64,000 nt of DNA, from contig JACKBI010000005.1 of the NCBI GenBank assembly GCA_020634615.1, forward strand, positions 260,196 to 324,195, read 5' to 3'. The notes under the pieces are model-generated. The model made no database searches and was not told the origin of the DNA. It saw only the letters and a program-made list of their open reading frames with translations. A program made the position numbers and the translations under genes. Below are positions 10,701 through 18,106 of the stretch, piece by piece (the stretch's first letter is position 1; each line of letters opens with the position of its first letter). Source of the stretch: Anaerolineales bacterium. GTDB taxonomy: Bacteria; Chloroflexota; Anaerolineae; JAAEKA01.

Positions 10701-12126
10701 GGATGGTGACCGGATCCTGGCCGCTGGGCAGAACCACAGCCGGCGAGACCAGCCGCTGATCGGAGATTGAACTAATGTCGTCAGCGTGGAAATGCTGGCT
10801 GCCGCTGTGCGGGTTGGCGCCGGAGAGCGCCCAGGTGTCGGTACCTACGGCAGCGCTATGTGTAAAGCCGTCTGCGCCGGCCTCAAAGTCGGTTGAGTAG
10901 AGCACATTCGGCACAGTTCCGGCGGGGCATGAGCCTGGCGTAATGTTGACTACGGCCGTCGCCTGTGCCGAGGCCTGGCCGCCGCCATCGGGCACAGCTT
11001 CGTAGGCCGTCCAGGTGCCGACGTTGGTCGTCGGGGCATTGATCACCGTACTGATCGTCAAGCCGGCGTCAACCGTGCTGACGCTGTTGCCGGGGGTCAG
11101 GGAATAGCTGAAGCCGGTGAAGATCGTGCCCAGTTGATCGTCAGACAGGTCGTGCGTTTCGAGGGTCACGGTGCCGTTGTTGGTTACCGTGTAGCAGTAG
11201 TAGACCGTAGTGCCTGGTGCAACGCTGATGTTGCTGGTCGCCGCGCAGACGCCGGGCGTGGTGCCGACGGTCTTCCGCAGCGAAATCGACGGGCCGCCGC
11301 CTGCCGCTTGTCCTTCGATGACGAAGGGGAAGTCCTGGACCGCGCCGCTGCCGGTGTCAATCGCCGGAGCAAACGCGGCGCCGGCCAGGGACTGCATGCC
11401 GTTCGCGCCAGGCTTGGCAGTCTGGCCTACGAGCGTCACCGGCGGCGCCCAGGGACCGGACGCCAGCGTACCGCCGCTCGACCAGTCGAGCCAGTAGGTG
11501 CCGGCCGGCAGGGTCGTGTTGACTGTCACCACATCGGCCATGATCGGGCGATCGCTGGCCAGCAGACCGGTGTCGAGCGTGCGATAGATGTTGGACCAAC
11601 TGCTGCCGGCCAGCCGGTTGGTGGTGGTGTCGCCAAAGACGACATTACCGACGCCGGGCACGCCGTCCCAGATGCGCAGGTTGACGTTGTTGATCGTCGA
11701 GGTGGTCGTCGACCCGGTCTGGTAAGCGAAGAAGGTGATGGTGCTGATGTTCCAGCCGCCGGCCGGGACGGTGAAGTCATCCGCCACCCGGTTGCCGCTG
11801 GCGATCTGGTGGCCGAAGCCGTAAGTGCTGTTGAGCACCGCCGTCTGCAGCGCGCTGGCGTCAGCGCCGCCGGCGCCGCCGGCGGGGTTGGTCACCAGCG
11901 GGCCGTTGTCGTAAAGAACCGCGTCAGGGTTGACGGGCGCAGCCGGGGCGGCCGGACCGGCGTCGGCGATCACTTTGAGGTCGTGTGCGCTGAGCGGGGC
12001 GTCGTTGCCGACCGTGTCGGCGGCGCTGGCGTTGGGTGCGGCGGGCTGAGCGGCTGCACCAACGGGTAGCATGGCCAAAACCATGACCAGTATCGCCACC
12101 AGATAAAGGACTTGCTTGCGTTGCAT
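7708..12126 (-). CDS. Large secreted protein with DUF11-like, MAM-like, P-domain and repeated beta-sandwich units, C-terminal anchor
   Basis: 1472 residues from ATG 12126, with AAGGAG 8 nt upstream. The signal peptide (MQRKQVLYLVAILVMVLAML...) is near-identical to that of the gene starting at 1768. In order: a unique N-terminal sandwich; a DUF11-like unit (about 285-395); a MAM-like jelly roll (about 403-580); a proprotein-convertase P-like domain (about 590-740); a carbohydrate-binding-like insert (about 820-960); then the PNIDVxPLSLES units shared with the 2235-7226 protein. The last roughly 370 residues are nearly the same as in that protein, including the VALTDLAA motif, hydrophobic helix and RRRRQE tail. 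No catalytic residues are recognised; it is probably a cell-surface adhesin or scaffold. Confidence 0.8.
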   Translation of the reverse strand: MQRKQVLYLVAILVMVLAMLPVGAAAQPAAPNASAADTVGNDAPLSAHDLKVIADAGPAAPAAPVNPDAVLYDNGPLVTNPAGGAGGADASALQTAVLNSTYGFGHQIASGNRVADDFTVPAGGWNISTITFFAYQTGSTTTSTINNVNLRIWDGVPGVGNVVFGDTTTNRLAGSSWSNIYRTLDTGLLASDRPIMADVVTVNTTLPAGTYWLDWSSGGTLASGPWAPPVTLVGQTAKPGANGMQSLAGAAFAPAIDTGSGAVQDFPFVIEGQAAGGGPSISLRKTVGTTPGVCAATSNISVAPGTTVYYCYTVTNNGTVTLETHDLSDDQLGTIFTGFSYSLTPGNSVSTVDAGLTISTVINAPTTNVGTWTAYEAVPDGGGQASAQATAVVNITPGSCPAGTVPNVLYSTDFEAGADGFTHSAAVGTDTWALSGANPHSGSQHFHADDISSISDQRLVSPAVVLPSGQDPVTIQFWNAQDMEPTFDGGIIEVTSDGGATWTQVPNANLLTDPYDGALSTSFGNPLGGLQAWWGPQAYLNSVVDVTGYAGQTVQFRLRLGTDSSVSHPGWDVDDVLVQSCAPAVVEPICQVPELTIPDNDPVGASTTINVPSGGSLADLNVYMNVTHTWVGDLILTLEHVDTGSTAVLFDRPGVPPGTFGCSGDNIDNYADDEATLTFENDCANANPAYVPDDPYQPNSPLAVFDGEDLAGDWTLTVSDNASGDTGTLNEWCLVPGDSSGEDPNIDVNPLSMESTQPTNTQTQQQLTVANTGGGTLDWVIDEEETAPNAAPPAGAGSTAKLGAPEQVQRSAKELTSLMEAANAEVVADGSFEAGTPNPFWNESSTNFGTPLCDLAGCGDGGGTSFPLTGDWWSWFGGIAAYEDGNVSQSVTIPSGGPATLSFWVMNGVCSGDPSDYLRAYIDGTQLWETTGVAAECGTLSYRQVTVDVSAYADDGAHLLEFNSEVFGTDTTNFALDDVSLDAGGGGGGEPCEVPSDIPWLSLDAYNGSNAGGTDTMLTVTFDSTGLANGVYTGNLCVASNDPDPGPGNGTDQVIVPVTLTVEGQEAPNIDVSPLSLESTQATNTSTNQPLTVANTGGGTLDWTIDEENLPGPDLILPSQPSANHNSAAGQSATQPVTIGDNVLAAAGTGVGQTATPSRPATPDGQVTITHSATQNITALNSVSCNAGGLHTDNSYIRVFDLAAFGLPNGLDVTDVEFGIEQALGATGAQPVVVNLYIKTNPALPLTFANLTPIGSAGVSVTDQSLTILSVPVAGTAGPGSVLVVEVFTPEGQTDGNSFFIGSNADGQTAPSYLAAADCGVPEPTDTAALGFPNMHIVMNVTGDADVTPDACTALSDIPWFSLDAYNGSNGGGTNTGLTATFDSTGLADGVYTGNLCITSNDPDPGPGNGTDLVVVPVTLTVQPPTAVALTDLAAGSDQMPAPAGVPMGAVAAAGLSMAMAAGYALRRRRQE
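8018..8925. repeat. 908-bp duplicated block, copy 2
   Basis: Identical by eye to 3595-4502; see that entry. It encodes the same module, from DWTIDEENLPGPDL to SLDAYNGSNGGGTN, in frame. Confidence 0.9.
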
Positions 12127-12751
12127 CTAAAATACTCCTTCAAGTGAAATCGTACGGGGGTGGACAGTGTCCCGGGAACGCAAAGCGAGACACCGCACTA
12201 AACTAGCCGAAATAGAAACGTTGCGACTCAGCGATGCAATGTTAGCTTAGAGTGGGGCCTCCTTTTCTGTTGTACAGGGCCGATATTGCCCACGAAACAT
12301 CCCTGCCTTGACATCGCTGTCAGCTAGCATAGATGCATTGTTTCTGGGACCAATCGGTCTTCAATAATGCTGCCTGATATTGAGAGGTGAGCGATGCGGG
12401 TCTGACGCGGTCACGTCAAATGACCGGGCTGTCATCCGGGTAGAACTATCCAGACAAACGTCAAACACACAGCTGAGGTAACAAACCCATTGAACTGTGA
12501 CAGGTTCGGGTAAACGGAACGGCAAGCGCTATTCTACCTACAAACAAGCATCTGTCAAGCGAACGAATAAATTCATCTGTATTTAAGGCAAGGCGAGCTG
12601 CTTGACATCCGTGCAAGTATTGCGCTGTTTTGTGCTACTGGTCGGGCCTACAGCGCTCGACCTATCCTGGTGAAAGGCAATTGACCGGCGCCACGCGACC
12701 CGTATCGATGCATGACGCGGGTTTCGCTGCGCGAACCCAAGGCAAAGCACC
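12127..12751. other. Divergent intergenic region
   Basis: About 625 bp between the surface-protein gene (minus) and the kinase gene (plus). It contains the Shine-Dalgarno and leader of the gene starting at 12126. A lone TTGACA at 12308-12313 lacks a matching -10 at normal spacing. No ORF here has a recognisable product and no strong palindrome was seen. Confidence 0.5.
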
Positions 12752-12781
12752 TTGAAGCCTACCTCTTTTCTGTGGTACAAT
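12752..12781 (+). promoter_or_regulatory. Sigma-70-like promoter for the GAF histidine kinase
   Basis: TTGAAG at 12752-12757 and TACAAT at 12776-12781 are separated by 18 bp. The expected transcript start near 12788 lies downstream of the in-frame TTG at 12752, so translation should start at ATG 12812. Confidence 0.6.
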
Positions 12782-12811
12782 TCACGTAGCGCCGCAAGGC
12801 CGCCATTTACA

Positions 12812-14731
12812 ATGCCTGATAACCCAGACCTCCAGACTTCTACCCCCAGGAGTGCCGATCACGAACGCTCCGAGCGGCTCACCGCGATCTACCGGCGCGT
12901 GACCGAGCTGCGCTGGCCCATCGTCATCATCGTGGTCGGCGCGGCTGCGATCCATCAGGCGCTGCTGTTCACGTTGTTCCGCTTCCTGCCCCCTGGTCAG
13001 CAAGGGTGGGCCCAGCTCGCGCTCTACAGCCTGACAGGCGTGGCAGTGGTCTGGATCGGGCTGCGCCAGCTTGCCAAAGCCGCCGCCCGCCAGGAGGACG
13101 CGGAACAGGATCTGCACGACGCCTACGGCGAACTGGCGCTGGCGCACCGCCAGCTTCAGACGATCCACGAGGTTGGCCAGCGGGTCACAAACTCCGCCGA
13201 TGTCCAGGATCTGCTGGAGATCGCGGCCCGTATTCCGGTGGAACTGTTGGGCGCGCGCGGCGCGTCGGTGGTCACGTTCGATGCTGAGCGGGAACACGGC
13301 GCGCTGGAGATGACTTACGGGTTGAGCCAGGCCGACGTCATTACCCTGCGTGAGGAGGTGGCGACCCGCTTCTCCGCGCAGCGCTGCACCAACTGCCAGC
13401 CGCTGACCGCGCACGTCAGCGACCACTGTCACCTACTGGAATCGCTGCAAGGCTCGTCTGGCGCGTCGCCGCTGGACCGCATCGTCTGTATGCCATTGGG
13501 CCGCGGCAACGAACGCACCGGGGTCGTGTCGGGCTATTTGGCGCCCGGCGTCAATCCGTCGCCGGAGCAGATTCACCTGGTCAGCATTCTGGCAACCGAG
13601 GTTACCACCGCCCTGGACTCGGCACGGCTGCGCGCTCGCCAGATGGCAACCCTGTACGCCGTTGACCGGGCAACCCAGGAGCGCAGAAGCCTCGACTCAC
13701 TGCTGGCCAGTGTGCTGGAAACCACGGTCAGCGGCTGGAGCGTCGAAGCGGGCGCAATTTTGCTGCTGCGCGACGATACCTGGGACATCCGCGTGCACCG
13801 CGGGCTGGCAGACGAGCACGATGCGACCGGCATCGGCGGGCCGGCATTTGGATTGGCGTTGCGGCTGGCCGACCGCGCCTTGCGGACCGGCCAGCCTGTC
13901 CTGACGCAGGAACGGGCTGGCAACGATCCCTTTGCCTCGACCGCCGTCCTGCTGTTGCAGACTGAAGGCGAAACGTTGGGCGCGTTGTTCTTGGGCAGCA
14001 GGGAGCCGGGCACCTTCAAACCGGCGCAAATCGACATGATGAAAGCCATCGCGAGCCAGATTGCGCTGGCGGTGCGTAACGCGCAGCTGTACACGCAACT
14101 GCGCCAGACCGCGGTGATCGAGGAACGCTATCGCCTGTCGCGTGAGATGCACGACGGTGTCGCGCAGACGCTGGGCTATCTCGGAATGCAGGCTGAGCGC
14201 CTGGAGCGCATGGCGGCGCGCGGCGAGACCGACCGGCTGCCGGCTGAGCTGCAGGATCTGCACGAGGTGATCGCCAATGCCTATCTTGAGGTGCGCGAGA
14301 CCATCGATGGCCTGCGGTTGACGGTGGACGGGCCGGGCGGCTTCGGTGAAGCGCTGGCCGCGCATATTGCTGACTTCACCCGTCGTACCGGCCTGCCGGT
14401 AGATTGCAGCGGCGCCGAAACATTGCCTGAGATGCCGCCAGAGGTGGCGCTGCACTTGCTGCGCATTGCCCAGGAGGCGCTGACCAACGTCCGCCGTCAC
14501 GCCAACGCCAGCCATGCCTGGGTCGATCTCGCCCGCTACAACGGGACGCTGGAACTGACCGTGGCCGACGATGGTCGCGGGTTCGAAAACGACAGTCCCT
14601 TCGACCGGCAGCACGTCGGACTGGCCAGCATGCGCGAGCGGGTGCGTTCGCTGGACGGCCAGCTGACCGTCGCGTCCAGCCCGGGCCAGGGCACGCGGGT
14701 GACGGCGCGCGTGCCGCTTGCCCGCAACTAG
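12812..14731 (+). CDS. GAF-domain sensor histidine kinase, NarL/LiaS type
   Basis: 639 residues from ATG 12812. An upstream TTG at 12752 is inside the promoter, so it was not used. Two hydrophobic segments (about 35-58 and 65-85) give a membrane-bound N-terminus with no large external domain. Two GAF-like regions follow (about 110-270 and 278-425); the first holds a Cys/His cluster (RCTNCQ...SDHCHLL). The HisKA_3 motif SREMHDGVAQTL places the phospho-His at H447, and the HATPase shows NVRRHANA, ADDGRGF and a GLASMRERV lid. It pairs with the NarL-type regulator starting 123 bp downstream. The signal is unknown; the Cys/His cluster could bind a metal, an Fe-S cluster or heme. Confidence 0.92.
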   Translation: MPDNPDLQTSTPRSADHERSERLTAIYRRVTELRWPIVIIVVGAAAIHQALLFTLFRFLPPGQQGWAQLALYSLTGVAVVWIGLRQLAKAAARQEDAEQDLHDAYGELALAHRQLQTIHEVGQRVTNSADVQDLLEIAARIPVELLGARGASVVTFDAEREHGALEMTYGLSQADVITLREEVATRFSAQRCTNCQPLTAHVSDHCHLLESLQGSSGASPLDRIVCMPLGRGNERTGVVSGYLAPGVNPSPEQIHLVSILATEVTTALDSARLRARQMATLYAVDRATQERRSLDSLLASVLETTVSGWSVEAGAILLLRDDTWDIRVHRGLADEHDATGIGGPAFGLALRLADRALRTGQPVLTQERAGNDPFASTAVLLLQTEGETLGALFLGSREPGTFKPAQIDMMKAIASQIALAVRNAQLYTQLRQTAVIEERYRLSREMHDGVAQTLGYLGMQAERLERMAARGETDRLPAELQDLHEVIANAYLEVRETIDGLRLTVDGPGGFGEALAAHIADFTRRTGLPVDCSGAETLPEMPPEVALHLLRIAQEALTNVRRHANASHAWVDLARYNGTLELTVADDGRGFENDSPFDRQHVGLASMRERVRSLDGQLTVASSPGQGTRVTARVPLARN

Positions 14732-14750
14732 CGCCCATGCTCCGCTCTTC

Positions 14751-14834
14751 CGCTCCTACTCCTACTCGTCCTCGTACTCTTCGGTTCGGGCTGATTTCGA
14801 GTACGAGTACGAGTAAGAGGACGAGGACGAGTAG
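14751..14834. repeat. CTCGTACTC-type inverted repeat, copy 1
   Basis: An imperfect inverted repeat built from CTCGTACTC/GAGTACGAG-like hexamers (left arm near 14762-14781, right arm near 14800-14834). It lies in the 123-bp gap between the kinase stop and its regulator. Related elements lie at 31480-31562 and 53321-53381. Confidence 0.75.
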
Positions 14835-14854
14835 AAGGTTGAGACAGGAACGCC

Positions 14855-15538
14855 ATGACTGACACACCCATTCGTCTGCTGATCGTGGACGACCACAATC
14901 TGTTTCGTCAGGGGTTGACGCGCATTCTGGAGGACTACCCGCAGTTGAATGTGGTTGGGCAGGCGGCCGATGGTGGAGAGGCGCTAGCGATGGTTGATGC
15001 CTTGCAACCGGACGTGGTGCTGATGGATCTCAACATGCCGGTGCTATCCGGTCCGGACGCGACCCGTCGCCTGAGCGCGAGCCACCCCGCCACCCCGGTG
15101 ATCATCCTGACGGTTTCCGAGCGCGACGCGGATTTGTTCGATGCCATCAAGGCCGGCGCACGCGGCTATTTGCTGAAGAACGTGGGAATGGCCGAATTGC
15201 TGGACGCTGTCCAGCGGGTACATGCCGGCGAGGCGATCATTGCGCCCGCCATGGCCGGCCATCTGCTGAACGAATTTCGCAAGGTAGCCGGGCCGGGGTC
15301 TGCAGAGACTCTCCCGGTCGAGGTGGATGACCTCAGCGAGCGTGAGGTGGAGGTGTTGCGGCTGGTGGCCCAGGGGTTGCCCAACCGCGAAATCGCCGAC
15401 GCGCTCAGTCTCAGCGAGCACACCGTCAAGAGCCACCTGGCAAATATCCTCGCCAAGTTGCACCTACGCAGCCGCGCCCATGCCGCCGCGTACGCCGTGC
15501 AGGCTGGCCTGGTCAAGGACGTTCAGACAGGGCGGTAG
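14855..15538 (+). CDS. NarL/FixJ-family response regulator
   Basis: 227 residues. The receiver domain has the acidic pair D12/D13 (LLIVDDHNLF), phospho-acceptor D58 (VVLMDLNMP) and the GYLLKN switch-lysine motif. The C-terminal LuxR-type helix-turn-helix (LSEREVEVLRLVAQGL...SLSEHTVKSHLANIL) spans about 160-220. It follows the HisKA_3 kinase on the same strand, so it is the probable partner. Target promoters are not evident; the closest downstream feature is a tandem repeat, then a convergent gene. Confidence 0.95.
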   Translation: MTDTPIRLLIVDDHNLFRQGLTRILEDYPQLNVVGQAADGGEALAMVDALQPDVVLMDLNMPVLSGPDATRRLSASHPATPVIILTVSERDADLFDAIKAGARGYLLKNVGMAELLDAVQRVHAGEAIIAPAMAGHLLNEFRKVAGPGSAETLPVEVDDLSEREVEVLRLVAQGLPNREIADALSLSEHTVKSHLANILAKLHLRSRAHAAAYAVQAGLVKDVQTGR

Positions 15539-15540
15539 AG

Positions 15541-15803
15541 CACCAGCCCCACAGTTCAGTGTGGGGATTCCCACGACCCGATAATCCTCGCCGGACGCGT
15601 AGATTTGTGCGTTTGCAGGCCCCGCATCTTGAAAGATGCGGCTGGCCCAGAGCCCCGCACCAGCCCCACAGTTCAGTGTGGGGATTCCCACGACCCGACA
15701 ATCCTGGCCGGACGCGGAGATTTGTGCGCTTGCGGGCCCCCGCATCTTTCAAGATGCGGCTGGCCTAGCGCCGCACCAGCCCCACAGTTCAATGTGGGGG
15801 ACA
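15541..15803. repeat. Tandem 117-bp repeat with hairpins, about 2.2 copies
   Basis: Units begin with CACCAGCCCCACAGTTCA at 15541, 15658 and 15774, giving periods of 117 and 116 bp; the third unit is truncated. Each full unit carries a CCCCACA...TGTGGGG hairpin and a CGCATCTT...AAGATGCG hairpin. In the second hairpin the loop reads in opposite orientation in units 1 and 2. The array fills the space between the regulator and the convergent ArsR gene and may also act as a terminator. Confidence 0.85.
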
Positions 15804-15817
15804 ATCTTCTTCTCAGG

Positions 15818-16153
15818 TCAGCTACAGTGGGGGCAATCGCACAGCGACAGAGGTTGTCGTGTACCGATCTTCTCTGGCAGATTCGGTCCCAGCGCGACGT
15901 TCAACAGCGCAGCGACCTCGGGGTCGGCCAACTGGTAGAAGACGTTCAACCCCTCCTTGCTGTCTACAATCACGCCCGCCTCGCGCAACACCCGCAATTG
16001 CTGGGAGATATACGGCTGCGGCTTCCCCAGCACCGCTTCCAGATGACACACACACTCGGGGCTGCGCCGCAGAATGTCGAGTATCTGCAGGCGGACGGGG
16101 TGCCCCAGCAGCTTGAAGCGAACGGCCTGTTCCTCTAGTTGGCGATCGGTCAT
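15818..16153 (-). CDS. ArsR/SmtB-family winged-helix repressor with cysteine-rich C-terminus
   Basis: 111 residues with the usual ArsR fold. The recognition helix region is YISQQLRVLREAGVI, and the beta-wing contains FYQLADPEV. A C-V-C pair (C34, C36) sits in the ECVCHL motif, in the position of the thiol metal site of classic ArsR. A second cluster, C105/C107/C110, ends the protein. It is transcribed away from the thiol-rich cluster at 16393 and probably represses it through the palindromes at 16231-16294. The ligand could be arsenite, another soft metal or a reactive sulfur species; the sequence does not decide. Confidence 0.9.
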   Translation of the reverse strand: MTDRQLEEQAVRFKLLGHPVRLQILDILRRSPECVCHLEAVLGKPQPYISQQLRVLREAGVIVDSKEGLNVFYQLADPEVAALLNVALGPNLPEKIGTRQPLSLCDCPHCS

Positions 16154-16230
16154 GGGTGGTTTCCTGTGGCAAGCAATGCAAGTTTCTGCATGATCTGCAC
16201 ATAGTATACCGCCAATTGGATCGTCGCGCT

Positions 16231-16294
16231 ATGACCTGGATCATGGTGCAAAAATAACCATCAGGAAGAAATCAGGAAACATGATCTAGATCAT
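16231..16294. promoter_or_regulatory. Paired operator-like palindromes for the ArsR-type repressor
   Basis: ATGATCTAGATCAT at 16281-16294 is a perfect 14-bp palindrome. ATGACCTGGATCAT at 16231-16244 is the same site with two changes, starting exactly 50 bp away, about five helical turns. A half-site (ATGATCTG) lies at 16190-16197. All are in the divergent gap between the ArsR gene and the operon it faces. Confidence 0.75.
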
Positions 16295-16392
16295 AGCAGA
16301 GTCAGGCAAACAGGAGTAATATTGATCCATATGCAATTTCTTGAATATGCAATAATCTGCGGCACAACCTTCGATGACGACACGAGGTAATT

Positions 16393-16842
16393 ATGACCCC
16401 ACAACTGCTTGAAGCAAGAGTCGACAAGTTCATCTTCCGCGTCATGCCCGGCTACCTGTACAGCGAGGCCGGTGTCTGGGCGGCGACGGATGAGACGCAA
16501 CAGATCGTCAGGCTGGGGCTGAGCGATTATCGCCAGCAGTCCAGCGGCGATGTGGCGTTCTTCAATGCGCCCGCCACCGGCCGCCGCGTCTCCCAGGGCG
16601 ACGAACTGGCGTCCATCGAGACGGTCAAAGTCGATCTCGAAGTGCCCTCGCCGCTGACGGGCGAGATCGTCGCCGCCAACGAGGCTCTTGAAGATACGCC
16701 TGAACTCATCAACCAGGACCCATACGGCCGCGGCTGGCTGGTGGAGCTGCGACCGGATCAATGGCCGCCGGCCGGCCTGCTGGACGCTGCGCAGTACCTG
16801 ACGGTGATGACTGCACAGGCCGAGGCGGAGGCAGCAGCATGA
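16393..16842 (+). CDS. GcvH-like lipoyl-domain protein
   Basis: 149 residues, with GAGG 6 nt upstream of the ATG. The fold resembles the glycine-cleavage H protein, and the lipoylation site would be K79 in IETVKVDLEVPSP, followed by the typical PLTGEIVAANEAL. No other glycine-cleavage gene (gcvT, gcvP) is nearby, which argues against a role in glycine cleavage. It is the first gene of a cluster of cysteine-rich proteins and its stop overlaps the next start (ATGA). A carrier role for a thiol or persulfide chemistry, as for lipoate-binding proteins of sulfur oxidation, is inference only. Confidence 0.85.
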   Translation: MTPQLLEARVDKFIFRVMPGYLYSEAGVWAATDETQQIVRLGLSDYRQQSSGDVAFFNAPATGRRVSQGDELASIETVKVDLEVPSPLTGEIVAANEALEDTPELINQDPYGRGWLVELRPDQWPPAGLLDAAQYLTVMTAQAEAEAAA

Positions 16843-17270
16843 CCGGCCAACCCGTTGAGAACGCGCCAATAAAAACAGTCGTCGTGCCGTGCAGCGGCAT
16901 CGGCAAGACTTACGGCACCGTCACCCGCGAGGCGGCCTACATCGTGGTCGAGGAGCTGGCGCCGGAAACGACGCGCATCGTGCCGCTGTCGCTGCTGGTT
17001 CTGGGCGACGAGGACGCGCAGGCGGCGGTGCGCGGCGTGCCAGTGATCACCCTGGACGGCTGCAAGCTGGCCTGCGCCACCGTCAACGTCGGTGAGGCCG
17101 GTGGCCACGTCGCCCGCGAGTTCACCGTCCTCGACTGTTACCGGCGCAACAAACAGTGCAAACCGCAGGGAATCGCCGAACTGAACGAAGGCGGCCTGGC
17201 GCTGGCACGTGCGCTGGCCGAAGAAGTCATGCAAGCAGCGGGGGAGCTCATGGAAGCTGACGGGAGCTAA
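16839..17270 (+). CDS. Putative zinc-binding DGC-domain protein 1
   Basis: 143 residues from an ATG overlapping the stop of the GcvH-like gene. The frame is open further upstream, but the overlap fits translational coupling. Five cysteines stand in conserved-looking places: C18 (VPCSG), C75 and C79 (LDGCKLACA), C100 and C107 (LDCYRRNKQC). The DGCxxxC pattern is the hallmark of the DGC family of putative zinc-binding proteins, whose biochemical role is unknown. There is no signal peptide, so it is cytoplasmic. It is shorter than the second DGC protein in the cluster. Confidence 0.85.
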   Translation: MTGQPVENAPIKTVVVPCSGIGKTYGTVTREAAYIVVEELAPETTRIVPLSLLVLGDEDAQAAVRGVPVITLDGCKLACATVNVGEAGGHVAREFTVLDCYRRNKQCKPQGIAELNEGGLALARALAEEVMQAAGELMEADGS

Positions 17271-17356
17271 CGGGGACTAACAGGAACGCCTCTGTGCGTG
17301 CCTGGTTTCCCTCCTTTCCTGTTTCCCTTCATTTCCCCCTTCCAAAAGGATCAACC

Positions 17357-18106
17357 ATGCCAAGTTTACCCCAACGCAAAGTTGGAATCGTAGCCTGCTC
17401 CGGCGAAGAGATGGCCGAAGGCACTGTGACGCGCCTCGCGGCGCTCAAGGTGCTGGAGGACCTGCGCCCGGCTGAGACGGTTACCATCTGTCTGCCGCTA
17501 TTTCTGGCGGGCGGCGAGGGCGACCGCGCCTTCGCGAAGTTCTACCCGACCATCGCCGTCGATGGCTGCGAGAAACGCTGCGCGGCCCGCGCCACGGAGC
17601 TATACAGCAACAAGCCAGCCGCCAGCCTGCTGGTCGATGACATCATCGCCGCGCGCGGGCTGGCACGACCACAGGGCATGCGCCGCCTGTCGGCCGATGC
17701 CGCGCCGCTGATCGACGCCCTGGCCGACGAGATCGCGGCCGAGGTAGATCGCCTGATGGACGCGCGCTGGAGCCGATCGGAGGGTGTCGTGCTGGAAGCG
17801 GAGGCCGACGCGAAGCCAGCCGTCAACTCGGCCGCTTGCGCGTGCGGCTCAGGCGTTCCCGTGACCACCGTTGAGATCGACGGGCGTGCCATCCAGATCA
17901 TGGCGCTGGAGCCGATCATGGAGATGGCGTACGCTCAGAAACCCGGTTTCTTCGGAGAAACCGGGTTTCGGGAGCCACCCGCCCAGCTCATGAACACGGT
18001 GCGTCTCTACAACACTATTCCCGACGACCAGGAAGCTGTTTACGCCGAAGCGGTGCAGACTGCCTGGCAAGCCTACTGTGCGGAAAAGGAGTCGACCCGT
18101 GGCTGA
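17357..18106 (+). CDS. Putative zinc-binding DGC-domain protein 2 with C-terminal extension
   Basis: 249 residues from ATG 17357, with AAAAGGA 7 nt upstream; an earlier in-frame start would add an unlikely leader. The N-terminal half repeats the DGC pattern: C14 (VACSG), C45 (ICLP), C71 and C75 (VDGCEKRCA). The second half has a CAC motif (about residues 157-159) and an extra domain of about 90 residues not seen in protein 1. A palindromic element (17938-17969) is read through in frame near residues 195-204 as QKPGFFGETG. The stop overlaps the GTG start of the OsmC-like gene. Confidence 0.85.
   Translation: MPSLPQRKVGIVACSGEEMAEGTVTRLAALKVLEDLRPAETVTICLPLFLAGGEGDRAFAKFYPTIAVDGCEKRCAARATELYSNKPAASLLVDDIIAARGLARPQGMRRLSADAAPLIDALADEIAAEVDRLMDARWSRSEGVVLEAEADAKPAVNSAACACGSGVPVTTVEIDGRAIQIMALEPIMEMAYAQKPGFFGETGFREPPAQLMNTVRLYNTIPDDQEAVYAEAVQTAWQAYCAEKESTRG
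17938..17969. repeat. In-frame palindrome inside the second DGC gene
   Basis: GAAACCCGGTTTC at 17938-17950 and its exact reverse complement at 17957-17969 flank a 6-nt loop. The core AAACCCGGTTT also forms the ends of the element at 30658-30750, which suggests an inserted repeat tolerated by the protein. Confidence 0.8.

Noticed and set aside
12583..12780. 65-residue minus-strand open frame before the kinase
   Set aside because: No ribosome site, no recognisable motif, and it overlaps the kinase promoter.
12752..12811. TTG start for the GAF histidine kinase
   Set aside because: The TTG is part of the predicted -35 hexamer, so it would lie outside the transcript.
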